A stretch of DNA of 64,000 nt, taken from Strigamia acuminata (lineage: Eukaryota > Arthropoda > Chilopoda > Geophilomorpha > Linotaeniidae). Where the stretch lies: positions 62,629,369 through 62,693,368 of the forward strand of contig OX442314.1 of NCBI GenBank assembly GCA_949358305.1. Direction: 5' to 3'. The notes beneath the pieces were generated by a model. It was not told the origin of the DNA. It did no database searches and was given only the letters and a program-made list of their open reading frames with translations. Positions 54,241 through 64,000 of this stretch are shown piece by piece. The position numbers and the translations under genes were made by a program. Each line of letters opens with the position of its first letter. Position 1 is the first letter of the stretch.

Positions 54241-54928
54241 ACAAGACCGTAGGAATAACAACCAGGATAATTTGGAGAGGATTGGAACCATTTGGAGGTC
54301 ACTAAGAGTCTGCTTTTCACTTCATCCAAAATGGCGGCGCCCATGTGAGAAGTGACCAGCCTGTGTTCGTGCGAGGAAATTCGACGTTTGGCGACAACAA
54401 GCAGTCATCAAGCAACACAAGGACAACGACGGGTTCGAGAAACTTTAAAACATTTTATTTAAACAATTTTCGTTTTCATTTTGGGAAAGTTGTTCCCGTA
54501 TTGCGAGACGCAATACGTGTCGTCGACGTGGCAACGTTTTCGGCGGAAAGACGTCGGGAATACGACGGCGACTGTTCCAGCCAACCACACGTGAAGTGTG
54601 AGCAGGAAAACGTTGACGAAACGGCAAAACAACGGACAATTTGGTGAACAATTCGCGAGATTTGAAACGACGCAGAACGAGCAGACGAGTTACGAGGAGA
54701 AAACAACTTATATGAACAATTTTCGTGCTTATTATCGATTATTATCGTTTAATACTATTGTTAGCTTAGTGTTGTGATAGGGTATTGTACTAACATAATA
54801 TAAGAGCATACTAACATCGCAACACTGCACCTTGTTGCGTTTACCAGTAAGGAAAGTGGTTTTGAATTTTCAAAGTGTGCGAATCTTCAAAGTGTGTGAT
54901 TTTTCAACAAGTTCAAATCAAAAACACG
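54241..54928 (+). other. Copia E 5' leader
   Basis: About 690 bp between PBS and gag ATG. Only short chance frames. Confidence 0.6.
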
Positions 54929-57900
54929 ATGGAGACAGACAAATTAGAGAGAAAAATAACACTGCTCAATAGACTGAATTACGACAGCTGGAAGCAACAA
55001 ATCAAAGTTCTCCTCATGCATCACGGCTGCTGGGGGTTTACAGACGGAACCGAAGAGGCATTGGCACCCGGAGCGTCCTGGCGTGATCGCTCGGACTACA
55101 AGCTGCGAAAGGGACGAGCCTTTAGCCTCATCTACTACTCGATAGAAGAGCAGTACCACGAGCTTCTCAGCGGGGTCGAGGACGCCAAGAAAGCGTGGGA
55201 CACGCTAAAAACAAACTTTGAACCGGTCTCGAGGGCGAGAATAATACGTCTTCTCGACGAATTCTTTAGTTTAAAATACGATCCGACGACGGAAACAATT
55301 GGGATTTTCGCTGCAAAGATTAGGAATGCTGCGAAGAAGCTCGCGGACGTAAAACACAAACTAGAAGATTCATATCAAGCGTTTCAATTGATAAGATATC
55401 TTCCGCAAGAATACCAGTCGATTGTTCAAACGATTTATAGGTGGGAGGACATTAATTTCACCTTGGAGAAGGTTGAGATCGAATTGGTCGCCGAGGAGGG
55501 CAGACTTGTGCAACAAAGACGAGACACAGGCCAAAAACCCATAGTGGACGCGTTTAGCACAGGACCAAACTCGACAGGTGCTAAAAGTGGCGACAATTCT
55601 TCGAAATCACAGCAAAAGAACACTAATCAGAGCAACAAAGCGAATTATACTGGACAACGAGGTGGGAAATCAAATTGGCGAGGCGGCAGAAACACGAGTT
55701 TCAGAGGAAACAGCACCGGGTCAACGAGACGGGGGCCGTGTTTCCGTTGCAACCAACACGGACATTGGGCCAAAGAGTGCACGGCACAATTACAATTGGC
55801 ACCAAATAGCAACATGAAGTTGAACACTGTCGAGGAACTCGATTCGAACATGTTAGACGTTGGTTTTCTCACCGAATTGAGCGACCAGGAAATGCTGCAG
55901 TGCAGTGAAGCAAGCAACTGCTGGATTTATGATACGGGAGCGACTGGACGTTTCTGTAAAGACAGGAATCAATTTCACAACTTTAAGGAAATGACCGGAA
56001 CAATTAGTCAAGCTGACAAGAAAACACTCATCCAAATTCAAGGAGTGGGAGATGTGTGTATTATGTGTTTAGTTGGGACTGAAACAATTCCAATTACACT
56101 TAAAAAGGTTTACTACGCGCCGGACCTACGTAGGAACTTGTTGTCCGGACCGTGTATTGATGAAGCACGATGCAGGGTCGCAGTTGGCGCGGGCTTGGTG
56201 AAAATATATGACCCGCAGTGGAAGAGACAATTGATGGAAGGCATCAAAAAGGACAGGCTATACTACATCAAGCTCAGCGACCAAAAACCCGACTTTGAGA
56301 AACTAAAGGCGAAGGAATTGGACAAAGCCAATGTAGGCGAACAGAAGAACGAACAAAAACAACAAGAATTGCCACACACAAGCAGAACTAAGTCAAACCC
56401 AGAAGAGGCGAGGTTGTGGCACGAAAGATTAGGACACATTCATTTTCCAAGTGTGCAGGGAATGAGTAGAAGCGAAGCTGTAATCGGATTGCCATTATTG
56501 GATGTTCCTATCACGCAATGTGATGTCTGCAGCTTGGCGAAAAAGAAAGCGATTTCACACAAGTCCATACCGGGCATCAGATCCAAGGAACCACTACAGT
56601 TACTTCATATGGACGTGTGCGGAGCGTTTAGTACGGAAACGCTATCAGGAAATCGATATTTTCTCACAATTACGGACGATTTTTCACGTTATTCGACCGT
56701 ATATCTCATGAAGAAAAAGGACGAAGTGTTTGAAATTTTCCAAAAACACGTAAAACGAATTGAGCGACTACTAGGCAAGTCGGTTTTAGCCATACGGACA
56801 GACAATGGTATGGAGTTTTGTTCCAACAAGTTTGGAGAATACCTCGAAGGCCAAGGAATTACGCATGAACGAACAAATGCGTACACACCTGTCCAGAATG
56901 GAGTTTCGGAAAGACTTAACCAGACTTTGGCGAACGGGATGCGAGCTCTCATTTATGATGCACAATTGGAACATCGATTTTGGGGCGAAGCCATCCTGAC
57001 TTTTAACTATTTGAGAAACAGAATTGCGAAGCTCAACTCAGAAAAGACGCCGATGGAGCTTTATTATGGTCAAAAACCATCTTTGCGTCATTTAAGAAAA
57101 TTCGGAAGTTTGTGCTTTGTGCAGAAAAAGGTCAGAGACGGAAAAATCGACAACAAAGGAATAAATGGGATTATGCTTGGCTACTCCAGAATCACCAAAG
57201 GCTACAGAATTTGGTTACCAGACTTTTCAAAAGTAATTGAGACCAGTGACGTCAAATTTGTTGAGAGCAGGCGCGGAGTTGAAGGCGTGCTGGGCCTTCC
57301 GGAAAAATACACAACATATATTGACAACTTGGATGACAACTTAGATAATGATGCAGATCGTCAATATTATTCCGATGAGGACGTGAGACCACCGCTGGCT
57401 CCGCAACAACCGATTAAGGAGAAGAGAGAAGAAGAATTGCCTCAACTGAAGCTGAAATTCAGACTGCCTGGAGAAAAGCTTAAACCGAAACCTAACGTGC
57501 CAGGAGCTGAAGCGGGGATAAGATTGCAGGGCATTCTACCACAACCTGGAATCGACGTTGTGAACCCAATTCCAACAATACCCGCACTTGTTTGGAAAAA
57601 GACCGAAAAGATGAGGCCAACTGGACAAAAAGACATCGAGTATACGATCGAGGGTTATGACAAACCAAGGCTACGTTCGATACCCGAAGTCAAACGTTAT
57701 TGTGTGGATCACAACCTACGTGTTCCAGAGCACCTTTTCGAGGATAAAAGGAAGAGAAAGCCCACTGAATCCAATGTGACAACGGATGATATCAGTTTGG
57801 ATGATCTAGATGAATTGACTCTCGATTTCGAGGCAAATCACCTCGAAGTTTTCATACCCGCACGTTTCGAGCAAATAGACAACCTGCCAGAGAAGGAAGA

Positions 57901-59425
57901 GTGGAGTCAAGCTATGTGCGAAGAGATCGACACAATGCATCAACGCGAAGTATGGGAATTAGTCCCACCGCCACCCGACACCAAACTGATAGGGTGCAAA
58001 TGGATTTACACCGTAAAACAGGATGAGAAAGGAGAAATTGCAAGATACAAGGCAAGACTCGTGGCACAGGGTTTTTCCCAAGTCTACGGGGAGTCTTATG
58101 AAGAAACTTTCTCACCTGTAGTAGACTTTTCGATCGTGCGATTTATGTTCACTTTACTTGTTTGCATGTTGAAGTGGTCATACATCCAGGCTGACGTCAA
58201 GTGTGCTTACTTATATGCAAAGCTACATAAGACGATTTATATGCGCCAACCCAAAGGATTCGTTTGCCCAGGAAAAGAAAATTATGTTTGCAAGTTACTT
58301 CGTGCAATTTATGGATTACATCAATCCGGAAGAGAATGGGGAATTGAACTCGAAGAAACTTTGCTGAAACTTGGTCTTCAACACGTAAACTGGTGTAACT
58401 GCGTATATAAATTCGGTGATGTCGCATATTTAATTGTATACGTGGACGATATCGTTGTTTTTGGCAAGCGATATGAGGATGCCATGGAGGTTCTCAACAT
58501 GGTCAAGACACAGTTCGACCTCGTGATCTTAGGACGGACAAAGAAATTGTTGGGAGTGGAATTTTGCTCTCACCAACAGCTAATGATTCTACATCAAAAG
58601 TCTTATATCAAGAGAGTGCTGTCAAGATTCGACAGTTATCTGCAGTCAGTCAAAATCAGATCACAACCAATGGTGAAGTCCACCATCCTCACAAAACAAC
58701 AATGTCCGACCACAATTGATGACTTCAAGATCATGGAACGAATTCCATATAGAAGTTTACTGGGTTCTCTAGCTTTCATAGCATCGAGAACAAGACCCGA
58801 TATCACGTACGCAGTCAACATATTGAGTCAGTTTCAATCCAACCCAGGATGGGATCACTGGCTTGTGTTACTTGATCTCCTCAGCTACTTGAGAACCACG
58901 AAAGACTTTGGACTAATGTTATTTCCTAATAACCGAGTCGAAGTCATCGGCTACAGTGATTCAGACTACGCCAACAATCGAGACGACCGGATTTCTGTTG
59001 GCGGAACTCTTATAACTTTGGGCAATGCCATCTTTTGGAGGACATTCAAGCAGCGCAATGTAACTTTATCGACCATGGAGGCGGAGTATGTAGCTCTCAC
59101 AGAGACGGTGAAAGACAACATTTGGATAGTTCGAGTCTTGTACGAGATCGCACCTGACTTAGCAAGTAGATTTTACCACCACGTACTGTGCAACAACATC
59201 TCTGCAGTCGACTTTACTAAGTCCAATATCGAAAATAGAAAGACGAAGCACATCGACGTACGATACCATTTTATACGGGAGTTGGTAAAAAGAGATGGTC
59301 TTCAAATAACACATGTAGGGACAAAGTCAAATTATGCTGACATCTTTACAAAGTCGGTGGATAAAGCCGATTTGACACAATTTTGTAACCTATTTTTAGT
59401 TGATCTCAGTAATCTAAATAATTGA
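54929..59425 (+). CDS. Copia gag-pol polyprotein, intact
   Basis: One frame of about 1,498 codons from ATG 54929 (METDKLERKITLL) to TGA 59423-59425; the frame is open for 18 codons upstream without ATG. Order: copia gag (LNRLNYDSWKQQIKVLLMHH, from residue ~10), CCHC knuckle CFRCNQHGHWAKEC (~271), protease YDTGAT (~333), integrase HHCC (LWHERLGHIH ~496, CDVC), integrase D,D,E in LLHMDVCGAF (~560), RTDNGMEFC (~623) and GVSERLNQT (~659), RT with VYVDDIVVFG (~1170), RNase H with YSDSDYAN (~1341) and MEAEYVALTE (~1383). All active-site residues I can check are present. It makes the particle protein and the enzymes for its own copying. Very likely autonomous, or recently so. Confidence 0.95.
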   Translation: METDKLERKITLLNRLNYDSWKQQIKVLLMHHGCWGFTDGTEEALAPGASWRDRSDYKLRKGRAFSLIYYSIEEQYHELLSGVEDAKKAWDTLKTNFEPVSRARIIRLLDEFFSLKYDPTTETIGIFAAKIRNAAKKLADVKHKLEDSYQAFQLIRYLPQEYQSIVQTIYRWEDINFTLEKVEIELVAEEGRLVQQRRDTGQKPIVDAFSTGPNSTGAKSGDNSSKSQQKNTNQSNKANYTGQRGGKSNWRGGRNTSFRGNSTGSTRRGPCFRCNQHGHWAKECTAQLQLAPNSNMKLNTVEELDSNMLDVGFLTELSDQEMLQCSEASNCWIYDTGATGRFCKDRNQFHNFKEMTGTISQADKKTLIQIQGVGDVCIMCLVGTETIPITLKKVYYAPDLRRNLLSGPCIDEARCRVAVGAGLVKIYDPQWKRQLMEGIKKDRLYYIKLSDQKPDFEKLKAKELDKANVGEQKNEQKQQELPHTSRTKSNPEEARLWHERLGHIHFPSVQGMSRSEAVIGLPLLDVPITQCDVCSLAKKKAISHKSIPGIRSKEPLQLLHMDVCGAFSTETLSGNRYFLTITDDFSRYSTVYLMKKKDEVFEIFQKHVKRIERLLGKSVLAIRTDNGMEFCSNKFGEYLEGQGITHERTNAYTPVQNGVSERLNQTLANGMRALIYDAQLEHRFWGEAILTFNYLRNRIAKLNSEKTPMELYYGQKPSLRHLRKFGSLCFVQKKVRDGKIDNKGINGIMLGYSRITKGYRIWLPDFSKVIETSDVKFVESRRGVEGVLGLPEKYTTYIDNLDDNLDNDADRQYYSDEDVRPPLAPQQPIKEKREEELPQLKLKFRLPGEKLKPKPNVPGAEAGIRLQGILPQPGIDVVNPIPTIPALVWKKTEKMRPTGQKDIEYTIEGYDKPRLRSIPEVKRYCVDHNLRVPEHLFEDKRKRKPTESNVTTDDISLDDLDELTLDFEANHLEVFIPARFEQIDNLPEKEEWSQAMCEEIDTMHQREVWELVPPPPDTKLIGCKWIYTVKQDEKGEIARYKARLVAQGFSQVYGESYEETFSPVVDFSIVRFMFTLLVCMLKWSYIQADVKCAYLYAKLHKTIYMRQPKGFVCPGKENYVCKLLRAIYGLHQSGREWGIELEETLLKLGLQHVNWCNCVYKFGDVAYLIVYVDDIVVFGKRYEDAMEVLNMVKTQFDLVILGRTKKLLGVEFCSHQQLMILHQKSYIKRVLSRFDSYLQSVKIRSQPMVKSTILTKQQCPTTIDDFKIMERIPYRSLLGSLAFIASRTRPDITYAVNILSQFQSNPGWDHWLVLLDLLSYLRTTKDFGLMLFPNNRVEVIGYSDSDYANNRDDRISVGGTLITLGNAIFWRTFKQRNVTLSTMEAEYVALTETVKDNIWIVRVLYEIAPDLASRFYHHVLCNNISAVDFTKSNIENRKTKHIDVRYHFIRELVKRDGLQITHVGTKSNYADIFTKSVDKADLTQFCNLFLVDLSNLNN

Positions 59426-59430
59426 TGATA

Positions 59431-59443
59431 CGAGGGGGCCGAA
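59431..59443 (+). other. Polypurine tract of E
   Basis: CGAGGGGGCCGAA directly before the 3' LTR. Confidence 0.8.
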
Positions 59444-59648
59444 TGTTAAGTTACATTGTATTATTCTAACCTATCTTGTGTCGTATCCTCAATTTATGCA
59501 GTCATTTATCGTGTATATGTATTTATTAACATTGAGTATTAACTGCACGAATGTCAGCAGCTTTGATCATGTATTGTTTGTACTTTTCGCCCATAGGCGG
59601 CGATGTTTGTAAGTGTTGACCACCTGACAGGTGAATAAAGCAACTCAT
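59444..59648 (+). repeat. Copia E 3' LTR, cut by F
   Basis: 205 bp matching 53905-54109; the last ~118 bp must lie beyond F. The break is after GCAACTCAT. Confidence 0.92.
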
Positions 59649-60455
59649 TGTTAGCATTTTGTAAATAAAGAGTTATCCATTAGTTGAAATGTCGTGCATA
59701 AACAATGTGAAAAATAACCATTGTTATGTCTAATTGTCATATCTTATGTGCAGTGTGAAAATAATTTAATTTGCTGTTGATATGATTAAAGAAAATATTT
59801 GTTTATTTTTGATCTTAAAGCTTGGGCAATTGTTGTATTTATTTTTCAGCCCCATATAAATGTAATAATTTATTTGATTCAAATGACAATTGCCTTTTAT
59901 GTATATAAAATTAATGTTTTTGAATTTGTAAGATCAATCACAATCATTTAGATATGTGTGTGATTGATCCATGCTTTTTGTATTGTAAAAGCATTATTTA
60001 TGATGCAGACTGTTATGATTTATCCTGTATTTATACATAATACCTGTAACCTATGCTTTGAGATTATATCCTGTATCTGGTTTTGAGAGTGCAAAAATGG
60101 CTGCCTCCAGTCCTGTATCAAGCTGCAAATAAATGGCTCAACATTTTCATTTTACCAGGTGTTAGTAAGTTGAATTCATCATAATTTACTTTGTTTATTG
60201 GCACTATAAGCACAGAAGTGCGGCCACAACATTTGCCAGTGATTTTTGGACATTTTGGTGCAATTTCGGAACATTTCTGTTCGCACCGCAAATCGCGTAC
60301 TTTTCATGCCCAGGACGAGGCCCCGGCTCCCGCCGACGTATACGTGGATTTCCGTCAAAATCGAAATTGCGGAATTTCGTGATTTTCACCAGGATTTCAA
60401 GTTGGGCACCGCTTCCACTGCCCAACACCGGGTCAGCAGCCACCAGTGGTCATCA
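59649..60455 (+). repeat. Copia F 5' LTR
   Basis: About 807 bp, TGTTAGCATTTTG...GGTCATCA. Left edge is exact, from the break in E's LTR. The right edge is set by the 2-nt gap to the PBS seen in A, B and C. AATAAA occurs near 59666 and 60127. Confidence 0.8.
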
Positions 60456-60457
60456 AT

Positions 60458-60475
60458 TGGTAGCAGAGGATGGTT
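60458..60475 (+). other. Primer-binding site of F, initiator tRNA-Met
   Basis: TGGTAGCAGAGGATGGTT, a perfect 18-nt match to the initiator tRNA-Met 3' end. Confidence 0.92.
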
Positions 60476-60601
60476 TGGCTGCTGACCACAGCTGGAAAAT
60501 TGCCCAATAACCATTTTGGGCAATAAAAGGTAAAAATTTTGATTTTTACAATTTTTGGAACTTTTTCTGCCGTGTTCTTATTAAATTTGCAGAATTCCAC
60601 C

Positions 60602-63600
60602 ATGGCTGAGAAGGATATCACCAAGTCAGCGTCTGCAGGGATCACTAAGCTGGATAAAGTGAATTATATCCAGTGGGCCATAGATGTTCAGCTCTTATTA
60701 GAAGAAAAAGGACTTTGGCCATTTGCCACTGGAAAGCAGGAAGCACCTGATGCAGCAACAGCCAGCCAGGATATGAAGGACCGCTTTGAAAGGAATAAAG
60801 CGAAGTCTCGTGCCATCATTCTGCAATGCATTGTGCCGAGGTTGCAGCCAGCGGCAATGAAATTCCCGACAACGAAGGAGGTTTGGGACCATCTTAAGGC
60901 TTTATTTGAACCCAGCTCCTTAGCCCGTGAAGCGGTATTAATCGAGAATTTTTATTTAATGCGCCGCTTGGATAATGAGGAGGTTGACGCGTTTATTTCA
61001 CGTGTTGAGAAAGCTGCCGACGATTTGACAGCTGCAGGGTACCACTTGAAGCCACAGGACAGTAATAAAGCATATTTATTGATAAATCGCATTGGTAAAG
61101 ATTTTGAGCACCAGGTTCAAGCAATTTATCAGTGGTCCAAAGCAGATTTTACCTTCGACAAAGTTTCAAAATCGTTGTTGGCTGAAGCAAACTGTCGTCG
61201 CTTGTCTGCAGAAAGTGACAAAGCCATGGAGACAACTGTCGCATATTACATGAATCAACAAGATAGAAGTGATGCGAGTTCAAGTAAGACCAGCCAGAGC
61301 AAATCAAGCACCGAGTCCCTGATTTGCTACAACTGCGGATTACCAGGCCATTACGCACGTGACTGTACGGCGCCCAAAGTTTCAAAGGGCAATCAAAAAT
61401 CCAGAGGTCGCGGACGGGGACGTGGTCGTGGTAAGAAAGGTGGGCACGTTCAAAAGGCGCAACCAGAGAGCCATTCGGGGAAAGCGGCATGGTTTGCAAA
61501 TGTCATTGGTTCACCTTTAGTCTGCAGTGCAACGGTCGAAAATCAAGTGAGTGATTGGTATTTGGACTCATGTGCGTCACATCATGTATGCGGTAATCGT
61601 GACTTATTTTATGACTTCACCGAATTAACCCCGATGCGTTTGGAACTCGGTGAAGGATCATCGAGTATTACCGGACGAGGTACCATTGAGTTATCTGTGA
61701 AAGTAGATGGAATTGTGAAAGAAATTACGTTGAATAATGTGTATTATGTCAAAGGTTTCAAACGAAATTTAATTTCTATTGGTAAGATTGATTGTTCAAA
61801 GTGTCACATTGATATTTTTAATAATGTTATGCGTATTTACCAAAATGATTCAAAGGTTTGTCTGATGTTAGGAAAACTCGATGGTGGATTATACCGAGTT
61901 GTTGGCCCAGTGAAGTGCAAGTTGGCTGACAAGCCATCTTTAAATGTTTCGCACACAGATACACTGACCAACACATCAAGCAGGCCTGAGAGTCATAGTG
62001 TTAGTGTAAATGTGTGGCATCAAAGATATGCACACATGTATACTAAAGGTTTAAACTATTTGACAAATAACAATGACGTAAAAGGTATTAACTTTCATGA
62101 TCATGTGCATAAGGGTTTGTGTGAGAATTGCGAAATCTCAAAATCTACAAGAGCTACTTTCCGATCAGAAAGTAGAGTATTGACTACTAATCCATTAGAA
62201 TTATTACACATGGATTTGTGGGGGCCTTGTCAAATTCCATCATTGGGAGGAGCAAAGTATTTGCTTTGCATTGTTGACGACAGTACTCGCTATTCTTGGA
62301 TTTTTCCCCTGAAAACTAAAGAAAAGGTTTTTGAGACATACAAGAATTTCCATATGCGCGTAGAACGTTTGAGTGGTTCCAAAATCAAATCTATCCGTAC
62401 TGATAGAGGGGGCGAGTTTGTTTCCAGGGAATTTGAGAATTTTTTGACAAATCTAGGCGTCTCTTTTCAAAGGACTAACAGCTTCAGTGCTGAGATGAAC
62501 GGGGTAGCCGAGAGGGTAAACAGGACAGTTTTAAACAGTGTTAGGGCTATATTGCTGAGTGCGGGACTGCCCAAATCTTTATGGGCAGAATTAGCAATGA
62601 CTGTCATTTATTTAAAGAACCGGTATCCCCATGCACGCCTAAACAATCAAATTCCATACGTGCTTTGGCGGAAACGCCCTTTATCGGTAACACATTTGCG
62701 GGTACCGGGGGCACTTGCTTATGTGCATATCCCTAAAGCACACAGGAAGACCAAACTTGAACCAAGGGCCTGGAAAGGAGTTATTGTGGGCTATGCGATG
62801 GGAACCCGGGGGTACAGGATATGGGATCCAATTTCAGACGATGTTTATGAAAATAAACATCTTAAGATAGATGAGTCAAAAGTCTACAAAGATGTGGTGA
62901 AGACACACGTCGGTGACAGCCCTTTTGACATATCTGATGGCAATGATTCCTTTTACAATCCAATTGACTCCAGTGATGAGAGCGATGATGACGAACCGTC
63001 GCAACCCCCAAAGACCATACCCAAACCTACGGTTGCGCCGTCTGTGCCGCCTGCGCCACCTGCGCCACCTGCTCCCTCTGTAATTCATCCCTTTGTTACG
63101 ACGCGTAAACAAGTCCCTGTTGCTACAACGCCGTTGAGACCCACCAGGGTGGCGATTAGAACTCCCATTCCGAATAAACCTGGGTGGGAAAGGGAAGAGG
63201 TGCAGCGTCAGTCTGGGACAACAAAGGGACAGTGGGACATATATTTTTACCCGCCAGGCCAGCGAACTCCACTCCGGAGTAGACCCGAGATCAAAGAATA
63301 TTGTGAGAAGGAATTAAAGGTCCCATACAATGCCAACGAGTATGATTGGAAACTAACTCAACGCCCAATAGAGACCATTGTACAGGAAACATCTTTTAAT
63401 GATCCTGTTGGGCAAACAGAACCAGAGTCTCCACCAGTGAACGATAGCGAACCTGAATTTTATACGGTTAGGGTATATTGTGCTGAGGTTATAGAACCAA
63501 ACACTTTCGAGGAAGCAATAGCATCGCCCCAAAAGGATGAGTGGACTGCAGCTATGCAAGAAGAGTTGGATACTCTCGAAGAGTTGGAAGTGTTTGAAGT

Positions 63601-64000
63601 TAAACCTCGTCCCAACCACTCACATATCGTGGGTAACAAATGGATTTTCACGGTAAAATATGACGAATTTGGGGAAATTGTTCGCTATCGTGCACGACTG
63701 GTGGCACAGGGTTTTAGACAGATTTACGATATTGACTACAAGGAGGTATTTAGCCCAGTAGTTAATTTTGTTCTAATAAGATTGTTTTTCTGTCTACTGG
63801 TGGTTCTGCGCGGTTGGACCGACGTTCACTTGGATGTCAAGTGCGCCTACCTTTATGGTAAACTTGACTATCCAATTCATATGGAACTGCCCAAAGGTGT
63901 GAAAATCCGACATCCGAATAGAGTTTGGTATCTGATAAAATCACTATATGGTTTGAAACAATCGGGGAGAATGTGGTACCAAGCTTTAGATGAAGCACTG
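60602..64000 (+). CDS. Copia gag-pol polyprotein of F, open to window end
   Basis: ATG at 60602 (MAEKDITKSASAG). I read 1,133 codons with no stop to the window edge. Order: gag (~1-200), CCHC knuckle CYNCGLPGHYARDC (~242), Arg/Gly-rich stretch (RGRGRGRGRGKKG), protease near residue 322 reading LDSCASHH, integrase HHCC (VWHQRYAHMY ~470, CENC), integrase core with LLHMDLWGP (~535), RTDRGGEFVS (~599) and NGVAERVNRT (~634), then a Pro/Ala-rich linker. RT runs from NKWIFTVKYDEFGEI (~1010) to GLKQSGRMWY. The window ends before the YVDD box. One oddity: the protease triad is D-S-C where D-S-G is expected (one base, TGT for GGT). Otherwise intact. Confidence 0.92.
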   Translation, partial: MAEKDITKSASAGITKLDKVNYIQWAIDVQLLLEEKGLWPFATGKQEAPDAATASQDMKDRFERNKAKSRAIILQCIVPRLQPAAMKFPTTKEVWDHLKALFEPSSLAREAVLIENFYLMRRLDNEEVDAFISRVEKAADDLTAAGYHLKPQDSNKAYLLINRIGKDFEHQVQAIYQWSKADFTFDKVSKSLLAEANCRRLSAESDKAMETTVAYYMNQQDRSDASSSKTSQSKSSTESLICYNCGLPGHYARDCTAPKVSKGNQKSRGRGRGRGRGKKGGHVQKAQPESHSGKAAWFANVIGSPLVCSATVENQVSDWYLDSCASHHVCGNRDLFYDFTELTPMRLELGEGSSSITGRGTIELSVKVDGIVKEITLNNVYYVKGFKRNLISIGKIDCSKCHIDIFNNVMRIYQNDSKVCLMLGKLDGGLYRVVGPVKCKLADKPSLNVSHTDTLTNTSSRPESHSVSVNVWHQRYAHMYTKGLNYLTNNNDVKGINFHDHVHKGLCENCEISKSTRATFRSESRVLTTNPLELLHMDLWGPCQIPSLGGAKYLLCIVDDSTRYSWIFPLKTKEKVFETYKNFHMRVERLSGSKIKSIRTDRGGEFVSREFENFLTNLGVSFQRTNSFSAEMNGVAERVNRTVLNSVRAILLSAGLPKSLWAELAMTVIYLKNRYPHARLNNQIPYVLWRKRPLSVTHLRVPGALAYVHIPKAHRKTKLEPRAWKGVIVGYAMGTRGYRIWDPISDDVYENKHLKIDESKVYKDVVKTHVGDSPFDISDGNDSFYNPIDSSDESDDDEPSQPPKTIPKPTVAPSVPPAPPAPPAPSVIHPFVTTRKQVPVATTPLRPTRVAIRTPIPNKPGWEREEVQRQSGTTKGQWDIYFYPPGQRTPLRSRPEIKEYCEKELKVPYNANEYDWKLTQRPIETIVQETSFNDPVGQTEPESPPVNDSEPEFYTVRVYCAEVIEPNTFEEAIASPQKDEWTAAMQEELDTLEELEVFEVKPRPNHSHIVGNKWIFTVKYDEFGEIVRYRARLVAQGFRQIYDIDYKEVFSPVVNFVLIRLFFCLLVVLRGWTDVHLDVKCAYLYGKLDYPIHMELPKGVKIRHPNRVWYLIKSLYGLKQSGRMWYQALDEAL

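Larger units (their letters stand above)
53905..59648 (+). mobile_element. Ty1/copia retrotransposon E, coding-intact
   Basis: Copia element on the + strand with a complete polyprotein gene. The 5' LTR (53905-54227) is complete. The 3' LTR (59444 onward) is interrupted after 205 bp by element F. The two LTRs differ at one base in the shared part (g/a in GAATGTC[A/G]GC). PBS is of the Drosophila copia type, matching the anticodon region of initiator tRNA-Met, not its 3' end. Inserted in copia I. The TSD cannot be checked because the right flank is outside the window. Confidence 0.93.
59649..64000 (+). mobile_element. Ty1/copia retrotransposon F, 3' part outside window
   Basis: Youngest element at the right edge, inserted in E's 3' LTR. 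Has a long 5' LTR, perfect initiator tRNA-Met PBS, a short leader of ~125 bp and an open polyprotein frame to the window end. Related to A/C in gag start (NYIQWAIDVQLLLEEKGLW) but not the same family. Confidence 0.92.

Noticed and set aside
59426-64000. An env-like third gene that would make these elements retroviruses
   Set aside because: E ends in RNase H followed by PPT and LTR; F is open only as far as RT. No envelope-like frame is seen in any element.

Overview
The window is 64 kb of nested transposable elements and short-period satellite DNA from a eukaryote, almost certainly an animal. I see no host protein-coding gene, tRNA or rRNA. The animal assignment rests on primer-binding sites that match the 3' end of the metazoan initiator tRNA-Met, AT-rich intergenic DNA, and many Ty1/copia and Ty3/gypsy elements. 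Abundant copia elements argue for an invertebrate, but I cannot name the species.

Layout from left to right. (1) 1-18086: an old Ty3/gypsy element, called G0 (+ strand, ~1.3 kb LTRs, tRNA-Phe PBS). Copia A (79-6813, - strand, TSD GTGTT) sits in its 5' LTR. The gag-only gypsy element G1 (7890-12002, - strand, TSD ATAT) sits in its gag. (2) 18087-19640: arrays of 10/11-bp repeats of three sequence types. (3) 19650-20340: a copia relic split by a 300-bp solo LTR (TSD ATTCA). (4) 20361-21745: a 20-bp satellite. (5) 21746-47625: a broken gypsy element K (+ strand, 149-bp 3' LTR), split by a three-LTR tandem copia array B1-B2 (22005-39858) and by copia H (40391-47142, - strand, TSD GTTCC). B2 carries two solo LTRs (TSDs CTAT and CTGA) and the very young copia C (32198-39021, - strand, TSD AACAG). 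(6) 47626-51098: the same 20-bp satellite again, with higher-order structure. (7) 51099-53235: the 5' part of gypsy J (tRNA-Arg-like PBS). (8) 53235-53904: a fragment of copia I (- strand). (9) 53905-59648: copia E (+ strand), with an intact ORF of about 1,498 codons. (10) 59649-64000: copia F (+ strand), inserted in E's 3' LTR and open to the window end.

The copia elements encode one gag-protease-integrase-RT-RNase H polyprotein each. E is intact. F is open as far as it is seen but has an altered protease triad. C has one in-frame stop, A has one deletion and one stop, and B1, B2 and H are dead. Near-identical LTR pairs (A one difference, G1 one, C none seen) show recent activity. A, B, C, F and H carry a PBS for the initiator tRNA 3' end. 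E carries a PBS for the anticodon region, as Drosophila copia does.

The most interesting signals are: the gag-only gypsy element with a leftover downstream coding tail; the B1-B2 tandem, whose two units share a premature stop; two priming modes in one locus; the mosaic relation of A and C; and a 20-bp satellite with higher-order repeats flanking K. Coordinates were read by eye; no alignment or database search was run.
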